Shown here piece by piece: positions 15,872-25,178 of a DNA stretch of 64,000 nt. Origin of the DNA: [Bacillus] enclensis (GTDB lineage Bacteria; Bacillota; Bacilli; Bacillales; Bacillaceae_B); the NCBI RefSeq assembly GCF_001456935.1, contig NZ_KQ758485.1, positions 110,944 through 174,943 of the forward strand, given 5' to 3'. How positions within the stretch are numbered: position 1 is the stretch's first letter; the number at the start of each line of letters is the position of its first letter. Made by a program: the position numbers and the translations under genes. The notes under the pieces were generated by a model, which was given only the letters and a program-made list of their open reading frames with translations, ran no database searches and was not told the DNA's origin.

Positions 15872-17362
15872 ATGAATAGATACACCGAACCAAAATACCG
15901 CACCATTAACGATGCTAAAGAAAATGAACTCGATCAACTGCAGGCAAAATCTACGTCTTCAACGTGGAAGCCTGCGTATCATATCCACCCCGGCTACGGC
16001 TTGATGAACGATCCGAACGGCCTTGCATACTTCAACGGCGAATTCCATGTTTTTTACCAATGGTATCCGTTCGGTCCCACTCATGGCATGAAGCACTGGG
16101 CACACGTGAAATCAACAGATCTAATAGATTGGAAGAGGCTTCCCACTGCAATCGTCCCTGTCGAAGACTACGAATCACACGGAGCTTATTCCGGGGCATC
16201 GATTGAAGTCGACGGAGAACTCTATCTTTACTATACCGGCAACATTAAATACAGCGCCGAAGAACGGTCGGCGAACCAGTGCCTTGCCATCATGGACAAG
16301 GATGGCGCGATCCGCAAATATGAGCAGAACCCGATCATCGAGGGTGTTCCCGAAGGATATACGGGACATGTCCGCGATCCGAAGGTATTCAAGAAAAATG
16401 ACACCTATTATATGCTGCTCGGAGCACAGCGTTCCAACCTGACCGGTGCCATCATTGTGTACGAATCAAGCAATGCGCGTGACTGGTCGTTTAAAGGCGA
16501 ACTGGATCTGGATTTGAATTTGCCTGACACCTGCTACATGCTCGAGTGCCCCGACTATTTTGAATTGAACGGGCAGGATGTACTCGTGGTTTCACCCCAG
16601 GGGCTTGAGCCCGAGGAACATGCCTATCAGAACCTCTATAATGTCATCTATGTTCATGGTGAACTGGACATCGAAAACCTCACGTTCAAGGTCGAAAGCC
16701 ACCATGAACTGGACAAAGGCTTCGATTTTTATGCCCCTCAGACCTTTGAAGGAAAAAACAAGGAGCGCCTCCTATTCGGCTGGGCCGGCATGGGCGAGAT
16801 GGATTATCCTTCAGACAAGGAAGGCTGGGCGCACTGCCTGACGATTCCGCGCGAGGTTGATGTCTTGGACGGCAGGCTGATTCAGAAGCCGGCAAAGGAG
16901 CTTAAGAAACTTCGCACGGAGCCAGCGAAAGGCGAGTTCAGCCTGTCTCAAGGAACCACAGAAATCGGTGCAGGCTCTGATCAATATGAGCTTGAACTTT
17001 CCTTGGAATCAATAGAAGCCGAGATTTTCGGTTTGAGGCTTTTCTCTTCTGAAACCGAGGGGCTTGTGCTGGAGTTCAACCGCTCCGAGCAGACCGTCAC
17101 CTTGAACCGGGAGAATTTCGCGGAAACATTCGGCGGAGAGTATGGCTTTGAAAGAAGCTCAAAACTTGAAATCGGCGAATCTGTTGACCTCCAGATCTTT
17201 GTTGACCGCAGCATCGTAGAGATTTTTATCAACGGAGGAGAAACGGTATTCACTTCGCGGGTGTTCCCTCTGGAGAAATCCACCGGGATTGAAGTTTTCG
17301 CTGATAGAAAAATGATGGGAAGTTTTATTAATCATTCGTTAATAGCCGAAAATTTGCTATAA
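15872..17362 (+). CDS. Sucrose-6-phosphate hydrolase (GH32)
   Basis: About 496 residues from the ATG at 15872 (AAAGGA upstream); the TTG at 15863 lies too close to that site. The five-bladed GH32 propeller holds the nucleophile Asp47 in LMNDPNG, the RDPK motif (about 165) and the acid/base Glu in ECPD (about 225). A C-terminal beta-sandwich begins near 350. No signal peptide, so it acts in the cytoplasm on sucrose-6-phosphate, giving glucose-6-phosphate and fructose. Fructose could be phosphorylated by the ROK fructokinase at 57600-58472. Equivalent to ScrB/SacA. Confidence 0.92.
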   Translation: MNRYTEPKYRTINDAKENELDQLQAKSTSSTWKPAYHIHPGYGLMNDPNGLAYFNGEFHVFYQWYPFGPTHGMKHWAHVKSTDLIDWKRLPTAIVPVEDYESHGAYSGASIEVDGELYLYYTGNIKYSAEERSANQCLAIMDKDGAIRKYEQNPIIEGVPEGYTGHVRDPKVFKKNDTYYMLLGAQRSNLTGAIIVYESSNARDWSFKGELDLDLNLPDTCYMLECPDYFELNGQDVLVVSPQGLEPEEHAYQNLYNVIYVHGELDIENLTFKVESHHELDKGFDFYAPQTFEGKNKERLLFGWAGMGEMDYPSDKEGWAHCLTIPREVDVLDGRLIQKPAKELKKLRTEPAKGEFSLSQGTTEIGAGSDQYELELSLESIEAEIFGLRLFSSETEGLVLEFNRSEQTVTLNRENFAETFGGEYGFERSSKLEIGESVDLQIFVDRSIVEIFINGGETVFTSRVFPLEKSTGIEVFADRKMMGSFINHSLIAENLL

Positions 17363-17370
17363 ACTAATAT

Positions 17371-17409
17371 GGGGAGCCGAGTCAGAAAAATTCTGGCCCA
17401 GCTCCCTTT
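17371..17409 (+). terminator. Rho-independent terminator behind the sucrose-6-phosphate hydrolase
   Basis: GGGAGC...TCAGAA loop TTCTG...GCTCCC followed by TTTA. The stem is strong, the T run short. Confidence 0.7.
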
Positions 17410-17496
17410 ATCGCTATTATCTCCCGCCACACAATCCCCTATCCCATTCGGACCGGTCCCTATCACTACTATTCAACGAGAAATATAGAGCCCCGG

Positions 17497-18264
17497 TCAA
17501 TCATGCGGGACATATTCAAGGTCCCCGCTCCCTGGAGTATAATCAAGACATCCTGCTGCCTGGTCGATCATTACGGTAACTGCCGGGTGGTTCTTAAGCA
17601 CGGAAACGGGAAATTGTTCATTCACTTCTTCATGCATCAGCCTGGAAAATGCCTCGCGCTTATTAGGTCCGGAAACGAGCAACAGAATTTCTTTGCTCCT
17701 CATAATGGTGGCGATTCCCATGGTAATCGCTTTTAGAGGAACGTCTTCGATTCGATCGAAAAACCTGGCATTCGCTTCTCTCGTTGAATCTGTCAGCTCG
17801 ACAATATGGGTTTGGGATTGAAAAGAAGTACCAGGTTCATTGAATCCAATATGGCCATTGCTACCTATGCCCAGGATTTGCAAGTCTATGCCTCCATGGC
17901 TGGCAATCAATTGTTCATACTCCTGTGCTTCCCGTTCCATATCCTCCCCATCTCCACGGGGGATAAAGGTATTAGCCTTATTGATATCAATATGATTAAA
18001 TAGGCTTTCATTCATAAAGTAACGATAACTGTGGGGATCGGTTTCATCGCAGCCTGCATACTCATCTAAATTAAAGGTTGTCACGTTTTGATAGGAAGTC
18101 AGGTTATTCCGATGATCTTCAATCAGATGGCGGTAAAGACCCAGCGGGGTTCCCCCGGTTGCAAGACCTAATGTAATGCCGGGAAAGCTGCGTACCTTTT
18201 CAACCACATAATCGGCGGCTCTTTTACTCATTTCTTCATAATTCTTCACTTCAATAATCTTCAT
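17497..18264 (-). CDS. nagB: Glucosamine-6-phosphate deaminase
   Basis: 255 residues. Family motifs are LATGGTPLGLYRHL (about 34-47), NLDEYAG (about 66) and GIGSNGHIGFNEPG (about 137), which hold the Asp/His/Glu catalytic set. Converts glucosamine-6-phosphate to fructose-6-phosphate and ammonia. It is the last gene of the sialic acid operon, 110 bp behind the lyase gene, with GGAGGAGCAGG before its ATG. The preceding step, GlcNAc-6-phosphate deacetylase (NagA), is not in this window and must be encoded elsewhere. Confidence 0.95.
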   Translation of the reverse strand: MKIIEVKNYEEMSKRAADYVVEKVRSFPGITLGLATGGTPLGLYRHLIEDHRNNLTSYQNVTTFNLDEYAGCDETDPHSYRYFMNESLFNHIDINKANTFIPRGDGEDMEREAQEYEQLIASHGGIDLQILGIGSNGHIGFNEPGTSFQSQTHIVELTDSTREANARFFDRIEDVPLKAITMGIATIMRSKEILLLVSGPNKREAFSRLMHEEVNEQFPVSVLKNHPAVTVMIDQAAGCLDYTPGSGDLEYVPHD

Positions 18265-18374
18265 TTCCTGCTCCTCCTAAAACCGTTTCACATACTTCCA
18301 CGCGGAAAGCCGCCTCACTTCATCCTTCAACCGTTCCTCACTTTTTTAGACCAGGTCAATGAAATTTCAACCGC

Positions 18375-19241
18375 TTATAAGTACTTTTTCGAAATATCTT
18401 TAGCGATTGCCACTTTTTCTTCTGATAATCTTTTCATCGGCTGGCGGCAAAAGCCTGCGTTGACCCCTTTATCTTTTAGGATTTCTTTGATCGTCTGATA
18501 GAGACCATTTTCTATGATTTCCGATATCAGGTCATTCGTCACGTGCTGGATCTCTTTTGCCTGCTCTATTTCACCTTGCTTGGCAAGTTCATAGATCTGC
18601 TTGGCTCTTTGTCCGTTTACATTGTAAGTACTTCCGATTGCCCCATCGATTCCGAGCACAGCAGCTGGGAGGAGCATTTCATCAAATCCTGCATAAATGA
18701 GCTTGGATGGGAACTTCTTGCGCATTCTTTCCAATAAATAAAAATCGCCGGCCGTGAATTTAACACCAATGATTTTTTCATTTTCGAACAGCTCGGCAAA
18801 TTGATCCAAACTCATATTGACACCTGTCAGAAACGGGATTGAGTAGATGATCATTTTGTTATCAACTGAGTTGATGATGCTGTTGTAATAATGTTTAATT
18901 TCTTCAAAATCGAATTTATAATAGAAAGGCGTCACGGCAGAGAGTGCGTCATAGCCCAAATCCGTTGCATATTTCGCTAAATCAATTGCTTCGTTTAAAT
19001 TAATGGAACCGACTTGGGCGATTAACTTCACCTGATCCTTCACTTCATCTTTCACGATCCGAAAAACTTCCTTCTTTTCTTCGGTTGACAGCATGAAGTT
19101 TTCTCCGGTACTGCCGTTCACATAGAGCCCGTCTACTTTACACACGTCAATATTGTAGCGGATGATCTCACGCAGTCCTTGTTCATTGATAGTCCCGTCC
19201 TGATCGTACGAAACCATTAATGCTGTAAATATTCCATCCAT
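18375..19241 (-). CDS. nanA: N-acetylneuraminate lyase
   Basis: 288-residue (beta/alpha)8 aldolase of the DapA/NanA family. The Schiff-base Lys161 lies in GVKFTAGDFYLLERM, Tyr133 in IIYSIPFLTGV, and the carboxylate-binding GSTGE at 43-47. It cleaves sialic acid to N-acetylmannosamine and pyruvate. The sequence GEN after GSTGE and the operon with NanE/NanK favour sialic acid over dihydrodipicolinate synthesis. Start at 19241 with GGGAGCGATATTC upstream. Confidence 0.93.
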   Translation of the reverse strand: MDGIFTALMVSYDQDGTINEQGLREIIRYNIDVCKVDGLYVNGSTGENFMLSTEEKKEVFRIVKDEVKDQVKLIAQVGSINLNEAIDLAKYATDLGYDALSAVTPFYYKFDFEEIKHYYNSIINSVDNKMIIYSIPFLTGVNMSLDQFAELFENEKIIGVKFTAGDFYLLERMRKKFPSKLIYAGFDEMLLPAAVLGIDGAIGSTYNVNGQRAKQIYELAKQGEIEQAKEIQHVTNDLISEIIENGLYQTIKEILKDKGVNAGFCRQPMKRLSEEKVAIAKDISKKYL

Positions 19242-19256
19242 GAATATCGCTCCCTC

Positions 19257-19961
19257 TTATTGTTTGATTTCTTCTGTTTGCAAGCAGTCCACATAATGCC
19301 TTGTAATGTCCATCGGTCTGGTAATCGCCGAACCGACGATGCAGCCATATGCCCCTGCCAGAATGGCCCGCTGTAAATCTTCACGTTTCCAGTACCCGCC
19401 TTCTGCCATTACCGGTACATGCACCTTTTCAGCCAGGGATTCAACCAGCTGGATATTCGGGGGCTGTATATCCCTTGTATACTCCGTGTAGCCTGAAAGG
19501 GTGGTGGCAATGAGGTCAAATCCAAGCCCGCTTGCCTTCATCCCTTCCTCGAACGTTGAGATATCGGCCATTAATAAGACATCAGGGTATCTTTTTCTAA
19601 TTTCATGATAAAAATGCTCCAGCGTCTGTTGATTCGGTCTTAGGCGAACTGTTGCGTCCAAAGCTACAATCTCTGCCCCTGCACGGATCACTTCATCAAC
19701 TTCATTCATCGTGGCGGTAATAAATACGGAACTATCTTCATAATCCCGTTTTACAATGCCGATGACTGGAAGGTCGACCTCTTGTTTAATCGCGGCAATG
19801 TCTTCGTAGCTGTTTGCCCGTATTCCTGCTGCGCCTCCCATTTTAGCGGCAAGGGCCATTTTCGACATAATATATGAGCTGTGCAGCGGCTCGTGTTCCA
19901 ACGCTTGGCAAGAAACGACCAGCCCTCCTTTCAAACTTTCTAATATATTTTTTTTATTCAT
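19257..19961 (-). CDS. nanE: N-acetylmannosamine-6-phosphate 2-epimerase
   Basis: 234-residue TIM-barrel epimerase. Motifs GIRANSYEDI, PVIGIVKRDY, IVALDAT and MAEGGYWKREDL match the NanE family. Converts ManNAc-6-phosphate to GlcNAc-6-phosphate. It is 15 bp ahead of nanA in the same operon. The AAGGGGCG site precedes an ATG followed by an A-rich start (MNKKNILES). Confidence 0.93.
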   Translation of the reverse strand: MNKKNILESLKGGLVVSCQALEHEPLHSSYIMSKMALAAKMGGAAGIRANSYEDIAAIKQEVDLPVIGIVKRDYEDSSVFITATMNEVDEVIRAGAEIVALDATVRLRPNQQTLEHFYHEIRKRYPDVLLMADISTFEEGMKASGLGFDLIATTLSGYTEYTRDIQPPNIQLVESLAEKVHVPVMAEGGYWKREDLQRAILAGAYGCIVGSAITRPMDITRHYVDCLQTEEIKQ

Positions 19962-19991
19962 TTTTTTCGCCCCTTAGGTAGGTATTCAAGG

Positions 19992-20840
19992 TTAATAAAG
20001 CTTAATTGATAAGTTATCGGAAATTTTCATTTTAATCGTTTCTGCCTGGTCAGCGTTTTTCATCGACAGCCCCGTACAAATAAGATCGATCAAATACAAT
20101 TGTGAGATTTTAGATATTAATGATCCGCTATCGAGGGGACTTTCTTTCGCCGAAGATAATAACACCACATCCGAATACCTGGTTAACGGTGATTTCACAT
20201 ATGCTGTCAACGCGATGACGGTTGCTTTATTGGTCTTGGCAGTTTCTATCGCATCGACAATATCCTTTGTGCTTCCTGTTAAGCTGATCGCAATCAACAC
20301 GGTATTCTCATTCATTGAAGAAGCCCGCATGATTTGTGTATGGGAGTCTGTGATGACCGTAGTGATCTTACCTATGCGCATCAGTCGATTTTGCATATCC
20401 AGGCCGGCAATCCCGGAAGATCCGATTCCATAAATGACAACATCATCGGATTGATCAATGAGGTCAATCGCTTTTTTCAATTCTTCTACTTGAACCAGTT
20501 CTGAAGAATCGGTGATGGCCTGGATGATATTATTCATGATCTTTTCTTTAAACGTTTCTTCTCCGGTGTGCTGTTTGGTCTGTGAAATTTCTTGCGCCAA
20601 TAAAAATTTGAAATCCTGAAATCCTTTAAAATTCAATTTTCGAAAAAAACGAAGCACCGTGGCTTCAGCTACTTCACAAGCCTCCGAAAGTTCAGTTAAT
20701 GAATGATAAATAACTTTGTCAGTATTTTCGATAATATATTCATATATTTTATTTTCTGATTTAGTAAACGTATGCTTATGTTGTTCTATAAGCATCGTTG
20801 GTTTCATTCCGTTCAATTTATCCGTTTGACCCTGCACCAT
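19992..20840 (-). CDS. RpiR/MurR-family regulator of sialic acid use
   Basis: 282 residues. An N-terminal RpiR helix-turn-helix (about 15-90, with LTELSEACEVAEATVLRFFR) and a C-terminal SIS sugar-isomerase domain (about 125-265, GIGSSGIAGLDMQNRL) that should sense a sugar phosphate such as ManNAc-6-phosphate or GlcNAc-6-phosphate. Its start abuts the kinase stop (20841) and it lies inside the nan operon, so it is probably the local repressor (NanR role). Its operator is not proven; the AT-rich palindromes at 24833-24984 are candidates. Confidence 0.85.
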   Translation of the reverse strand: MVQGQTDKLNGMKPTMLIEQHKHTFTKSENKIYEYIIENTDKVIYHSLTELSEACEVAEATVLRFFRKLNFKGFQDFKFLLAQEISQTKQHTGEETFKEKIMNNIIQAITDSSELVQVEELKKAIDLIDQSDDVVIYGIGSSGIAGLDMQNRLMRIGKITTVITDSHTQIMRASSMNENTVLIAISLTGSTKDIVDAIETAKTNKATVIALTAYVKSPLTRYSDVVLLSSAKESPLDSGSLISKISQLYLIDLICTGLSMKNADQAETIKMKISDNLSIKLY

Positions 20841-21764
20841 TTAACTCTCTCCTCCATGTGTAGAATGCATGTAAAAGTTTTGGGCGGCTCCCAAGAGATT
20901 TGCGCCATTCCCGTTTTCCGCCAGTTTGATTTTCAATGTACGGGCATGATACGGCATTAGTTTCGGTAAGAGTGCATGCTTTATGGCATCCAATAAAAAG
21001 TCTCCCTGTGCGGAAATGCCGCCGCCAAGAACAATAAGCTCAGGATTCAAGAGGTGCACAATTGAGCTCAGGCCGGTTGTTAAATCGTTAAGCCATCTAT
21101 CAAACAGCGCCATAGATTCCGTATCCCCGTTTTTCACTTCTTCAAAGTACTGAATCAACGGAACGATTTCACCTGTTTCCTGAGTGATAAGCTCTGTTAG
21201 TGCTTTACTTGAGGCATAGCTCTCGAAACAGCCGGTCCTTCCACAAGTACACTCTTTCCCTTCGGGATATAACGTGATATGGCCGATTTCTCCTGCACAA
21301 TAACCTTTACCAGTGTACAGTTTTCCATCTAAAAATAATGCCCCGCCAATCCCGGTCCCAATTGTCACACAAACAAAATCATCCATGCCTTTGGCTGCCC
21401 CCAGCCAATATTCGCCCAATGCCGTACAGTTGACATCATTTTCTGCCACTACTGGAAGATGAGTTTCTTCCTTTACAAGATCGACTATATTTAAACCGGT
21501 ATATCGGGGGATATTATCTGTCGCATACACAATCATTCCTGTTTCAGAATTCACTTGCCCCGCCGAACTAATCGAAATACCGGATATTTCCCACCTGTCC
21601 ATTAAATCCTTTGAAACATTTATCACCTTTTCAATGACTGCTTCGCCGCCCAAATGAGCTTCAGTCGCAAGGGAATCATGAAATAAGAGCTGTCCTTCCG
21701 GATTCACAACCCCATATTTAATTGATGTTCCACCAATATCAAAAACACCCAGCAACATCTTCAT
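20841..21764 (-). CDS. nanK: ROK-family N-acetylmannosamine kinase
   Basis: About 307 residues from the ATG at 21764 (GGGGAGGAGA just before it; a second ATG at 21758 is equally good). The N-terminal ATP site GVFDIGGTSIKYGVV, the GTGIGG loop (about 136) and the ROK zinc site GHITLYPEGKECTCGRTGC are present. Phosphorylates N-acetylmannosamine to ManNAc-6-phosphate between the lyase and the epimerase. Glucokinase activity is the alternative for a ROK enzyme, but the operon decides. Directly joined to the RpiR gene. Confidence 0.88.
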   Translation of the reverse strand: MKMLLGVFDIGGTSIKYGVVNPEGQLLFHDSLATEAHLGGEAVIEKVINVSKDLMDRWEISGISISSAGQVNSETGMIVYATDNIPRYTGLNIVDLVKEETHLPVVAENDVNCTALGEYWLGAAKGMDDFVCVTIGTGIGGALFLDGKLYTGKGYCAGEIGHITLYPEGKECTCGRTGCFESYASSKALTELITQETGEIVPLIQYFEEVKNGDTESMALFDRWLNDLTTGLSSIVHLLNPELIVLGGGISAQGDFLLDAIKHALLPKLMPYHARTLKIKLAENGNGANLLGAAQNFYMHSTHGGES

Positions 21765-21829
21765 TCTCCTCCCCTCCCCGGTAAAATACAGAAGAGAAAA
21801 ACCCATTCAGGGCTTTCCTCTTCCTATTT

Positions 21830-23110
21830 TCAAGGACTAAAGAGATTTGGTAAAAATAACGCAATCTCCGGGAAAACCGTTATCAATCCCAATGCTACAA
21901 CAAGCGGGATAATAAACGGAATGACTCCCCTCGTAATCACATGGACCGGTATTTGGCCGACACGCGATACGACGAATAACGCCATCCCCATAGGGGGTGT
22001 TAAAATTCCAATCATCAAGTTGAGAATAACAATGATTCCAAAGTGAACTGGATCGACACCGGCACTTACTGCGACCGGGACAAGTATTGGAACCAATAAA
22101 ATCAATAACGCCAGGGATTCAATAAACATCCCCAAAAAGATAAGCAGTAGATTAATTAAAAACAGTAATAAGATTTGGTTATCTGAGATCGATAAGAAAA
22201 ACTCAGCCACTTTCATCGCGACCTGTTCGTGTGCGATCATTTGTCCAAAGAACTCAACACCCATGATCATCAGAACAGCGACGCCGGTCAATTTCATCGA
22301 ATCTACAACATTTAAGAATAACTTTTTTAATGTAAGTTCTTTATAGACAAAAAATCCTAAGAACATCGCGTACAGCGTTGCAATCACGGCCGCTTCTGTC
22401 GGTGTGAAATAACCCGAAAAGATACCACCAATGATGATGACCGGAGTCAATAAAGCCAGAAATGCTTTCTTGAAATAAGTCCAACGTTCACTTGATGTTG
22501 CCTTTTGAGCCTTCTGATAGCCTCTTTTCTTTGCAAAGAGATACGCAACGACCATTAAGGAAACCGTCATCAAGAGTCCGGGAACAACCCCTGCCAGGAA
22601 CAAGTCTGCAATGGATTGGTCCGAAATCACGCCATAAATGATCAATGGAATACTTGGCGGGATGATTGGGCCGATGATTGCAGACGCCGCTGTTAATCCC
22701 CCTGAGTAATCATCATCATATTTTTCATCGCGCATGGATTTTATTTCCAGCTGACCGAGCCCCCCGGCATCTGCCAGGGCAGATCCGGACATCCCGGAGA
22801 ACATCAGACTCGCCATGATGTTGACGTGTCCAAGCCCCCCGGTGTAGTGTCCGACCAATGATTTGGCAAAGCCGAATATCCGCTGAGTTATGCCCGATGA
22901 ATTCATCAGCGTCCCTGTCAGAATGAAGAAGGGAACAGCCAGCAGGGCAAAGCTGTCAATACTATCAATTAACTTCGCACCGGAGAAATAAACCAACGAC
23001 CAGTCAGTGATGGCAAAATAACTGAATGCCGCAATAATCAACGTGAATCCCACTGGCATCCCCAAAAACAAAAGCAGCAGCCAGCCAACAAAAATTACCA
23101 ATACATCCAA
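21830..23110 (-). CDS. TRAP transporter large permease (DctM/SiaM type)
   Basis: 426 residues and about 12 hydrophobic segments. The family's [12 protein letters not shown] start, [17 protein letters not shown] (about 100-117) and the GILTPPMGM segment (about 373) are present. It forms the sodium-coupled transport channel with the small permease; its start lies one base behind that gene's stop. Together with the sialic acid enzymes it should import N-acetylneuraminate. TRAP systems are typical of Gram-negative bacteria and marine species, less so of Bacillus. Confidence 0.92.
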   Translation of the reverse strand: MDVLVIFVGWLLLLFLGMPVGFTLIIAAFSYFAITDWSLVYFSGAKLIDSIDSFALLAVPFFILTGTLMNSSGITQRIFGFAKSLVGHYTGGLGHVNIMASLMFSGMSGSALADAGGLGQLEIKSMRDEKYDDDYSGGLTAASAIIGPIIPPSIPLIIYGVISDQSIADLFLAGVVPGLLMTVSLMVVAYLFAKKRGYQKAQKATSSERWTYFKKAFLALLTPVIIIGGIFSGYFTPTEAAVIATLYAMFLGFFVYKELTLKKLFLNVVDSMKLTGVAVLMIMGVEFFGQMIAHEQVAMKVAEFFLSISDNQILLLFLINLLLIFLGMFIESLALLILLVPILVPVAVSAGVDPVHFGIIVILNLMIGILTPPMGMALFVVSRVGQIPVHVITRGVIPFIIPLVVALGLITVFPEIALFLPNLFSP

Positions 23111-23581
23111 TTATCCCACCTCCTCACCTTTGTTGCGAATTTCTTTTATATTCCGTTCAATCAAACGGTATAACATTAAAACAGATAGCAGCGGCAATGC
23201 CATATACATATAGACATAAGAAATATTCAGTGAAACAATGTCTACCGGCACTTTCCGCATCGCCATTTCATAGCCGATATACCCCATCAATATAATGGCC
23301 GCGCCGATGAGGAACTGAAATACATAATTGATCACCCTTTGAATCTTCACGGGAAACTTGGTTACGAAATAATCGATAAATACATGCCCGTTTTCTTTGA
23401 TCCCAACTGCCACCGCGAGATACCCGACATAGATAAAAATAAATTTAGCCAAGCCTTCGGACCAAGTTAATGGATGATCGAATACTTGCCGGGAAAAAAT
23501 CTGAACAGTCAGGACGGCCAGCATGACTAAAAACAAGGTACCGCCGATTATTTCCTCTACATTATCAAACAGCTTTTTCAT
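23111..23581 (-). CDS. TRAP transporter small permease (DctQ/SiaQ type)
   Basis: About 156 residues with four membrane segments (about 12-32, 47-65, 87-107, 127-146). The DctQ-family pattern HPLTWSEGLAKFIFIYV lies at about 35-52. The ATG at 23581 or a GTG at 23590 may start it; neither has a clear advantage. It lies between the binding protein and large permease genes. Confidence 0.88.
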   Translation of the reverse strand: MKKLFDNVEEIIGGTLFLVMLAVLTVQIFSRQVFDHPLTWSEGLAKFIFIYVGYLAVAVGIKENGHVFIDYFVTKFPVKIQRVINYVFQFLIGAAIILMGYIGYEMAMRKVPVDIVSLNISYVYMYMALPLLSVLMLYRLIERNIKEIRNKGEEVG

Positions 23582-23599
23582 CCTAATCACCCAATTTTT

Positions 23600-24616
23600 T
23601 TACTTATTCGCCTCTTGAATTTGTTTTAGGTAGCCTTCTGCATCTCCGTCAATCTTCTCAAGGTATTTAGGATATGCTTTTTCCAACGCTTCTTTAAATG
23701 GAGCTAAATCAGGTTCTGTTACTTTCATGCCTTCTTTTTTAAACTTTTCAATCAAGCTTGCTTCCTGCTCTTCAAAAAGGGATGTGTGATAATCGGCAGC
23801 TTCCTTGATCCCTTCTTCCAAGACCTTTTGCAAATCTTCAGGTAACTTATCCCAAGTCTGCTTGCTTACCACATACTCATTGTCATTTACCACATGGTTC
23901 GTCAGTGCCAGGTAATCTTGAACTTCGTAGAATTTCTGTGCATCAATCGTTGATAATGGATTTTCCTGTCCATCAACGGCATTTGTCTGCAGCGCTAAAT
24001 ATACTTCCGTGAAAGCCATTGGAGTTGCAGAAGCTTTTGTATATTTTGCATAATCCAATAATGTGTCTGCTTCAGGAACCCGGAGCTTTAAGCCTTTCAT
24101 ATCCTCGAATGACTCAATCGCACGATTAGAAGTGGTTTGGCGGGTTCCATTGTATGCGGTCCCCATCACTTTCCAGTTGTATTCTGATTCCAATTCTTTT
24201 CGCAGATTTTCGCCATATTCTGTATCATTGATTGCTTTTTTAAGATGATCAAAATCATCGACTACATAAGGTAATCCCATCAAGGATGCACGAGGCACCC
24301 AGATACCAAAGCGGCCCATTTCAGCAAGGGTGATGTCTAAAGAACCTTCGCGTGTCTGTTCAAGCATCGCACGGTCATCGCCAAGCTGCGAGCTTGGGTA
24401 GATTTTCACTTTCAAACGACCATCACTTTCTTTTTCTACATAATCAGCGAGTTTTTCGGCAGCCTTATATTCATTTTGCGCGTTACCGGCGACCATGCCG
24501 AACTTCAATTCGAAGCTCTCCCCTTCAGCATTGTTTGACGCTTCATCATTGGAACATGCGATCAAGCCAAAGACTACAACTAAAATAATTCCAAACTTCA
24601 AAAAAGTACTTTTCAT
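23600..24616 (-). CDS. TRAP transporter substrate-binding lipoprotein (SiaP-like)
   Basis: 338 residues. A lipoprotein signal peptide ends in the lipobox LIAC (Cys21), as expected for a Gram-positive cell without a periplasm. The mature DctP-family body has the conserved Arg in GLKLRVPEAD (about 178) that binds the carboxylate, and TPMAFTEVYLALQTNAVDGQ (about 197). Sialic acid is the likely ligand because the operon encodes all the enzymes for it. First gene of the operon, behind a strong promoter and cre site. AAAGGGG precedes the ATG. Confidence 0.9.
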   Translation of the reverse strand: MKSTFLKFGIILVVVFGLIACSNDEASNNAEGESFELKFGMVAGNAQNEYKAAEKLADYVEKESDGRLKVKIYPSSQLGDDRAMLEQTREGSLDITLAEMGRFGIWVPRASLMGLPYVVDDFDHLKKAINDTEYGENLRKELESEYNWKVMGTAYNGTRQTTSNRAIESFEDMKGLKLRVPEADTLLDYAKYTKASATPMAFTEVYLALQTNAVDGQENPLSTIDAQKFYEVQDYLALTNHVVNDNEYVVSKQTWDKLPEDLQKVLEEGIKEAADYHTSLFEEQEASLIEKFKKEGMKVTEPDLAPFKEALEKAYPKYLEKIDGDAEGYLKQIQEANK

Positions 24617-24774
24617 TTCAAGTAACCCCTTTCACTTTTTATTATTTTGAACATGAATGAACTTTCCTCTTTTCTCCCTATCAGCGAATCCCGGCCAGTA
24701 TGACCAAACTCCCCGACGTTTCATTCCCTTTGTTCATTTTCCCTCCCTTTGCGCTTTTCATTTATTTGAATAGA

Positions 24775-24788
24775 AAAAAGCGTTTTCA
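24775..24788 (-). promoter_or_regulatory. cre site of the sialic acid operon
   Basis: TGAAAACGCTTTTT on the minus strand fits the CcpA consensus at 12 of 14 positions. It lies just downstream of the -10 of the operon promoter, a position typical for CcpA repression. Confidence 0.65.
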
Positions 24789-24801
24789 TCGATGTGAGTT
24801 T

Positions 24802-24831
24802 AGTATAAAGTTTTTGAAAGTAAACCGTCAA
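24802..24831 (-). promoter_or_regulatory. Sigma-A promoter of the sialic acid operon
   Basis: TTGACG (24826-24831), 18-bp spacer, TATACT (24802-24807) on the minus strand, about 190 bp ahead of the binding-protein start. The cre site follows at about +7. Confidence 0.7.
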
Positions 24832-24960
24832 TATTTATTTCAAAAATGATTTTTAATTGTCAAAAATAAAACACCTTCCATCTCCCGTATCGGTGGACAT
24901 AAATATCAGCAGAACCCCCGTAAGGCCAGTAATCCTTTCGTCCTTGAACATCGCACACCC

Positions 24961-24984
24961 AAAATGATAGTTTATTATCATTTT
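24961..24984. promoter_or_regulatory. Perfect AT-rich palindrome in the nan/sialidase divergent region
   Basis: AAAATGATA, 6-bp centre, TATCATTTT: a perfect 9-bp inverted repeat with no T run behind it that would make it a terminator. It lies in the 560-bp region between the divergent transport and sialidase genes (24617-25178), so it may be an operator of the RpiR-type regulator. Confidence 0.4.
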
Positions 24985-25111
24985 TTAAAATAATTAGATA
25001 ATTAAGTGTCATTTCTGTTACGATCTTACTTACATTCCGGAATTTTACTATCATGACAACAAATAATCACGACGATGGAGGTGTAAATGACGAGAATCAG
25101 CAGCGAAAAGT

Positions 25112-25125
25112 TGTAAGCGCTCACA
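25112..25125 (+). promoter_or_regulatory. cre site ahead of the sialidase gene
   Basis: TGTAAGCGCTCACA matches the CcpA consensus TGWAANCGNTNWCA at all 14 positions. It lies about 55 bp before the chosen sialidase start, which argues that the reading frame upstream of 25179 is not translated. Confidence 0.75.
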
Positions 25126-25178
25126 CACGAAGTTTTGGGAGAAGGTATCACACAACATTTTTGAAGGGAGTAATATTC

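Noticed and set aside
18265-18374. cre site ahead of nagB (TGTGAAACGGTTTTA)
   Set aside because: The CG pair is out of register with the consensus; the gene is served by the operon promoter.
25053-25178. N-terminal extension of the sialidase frame up to 25053
   Set aside because: It lacks a ribosome site, contains the perfect cre site and precedes a normal signal peptide with its own ribosome site at 25179/25182.
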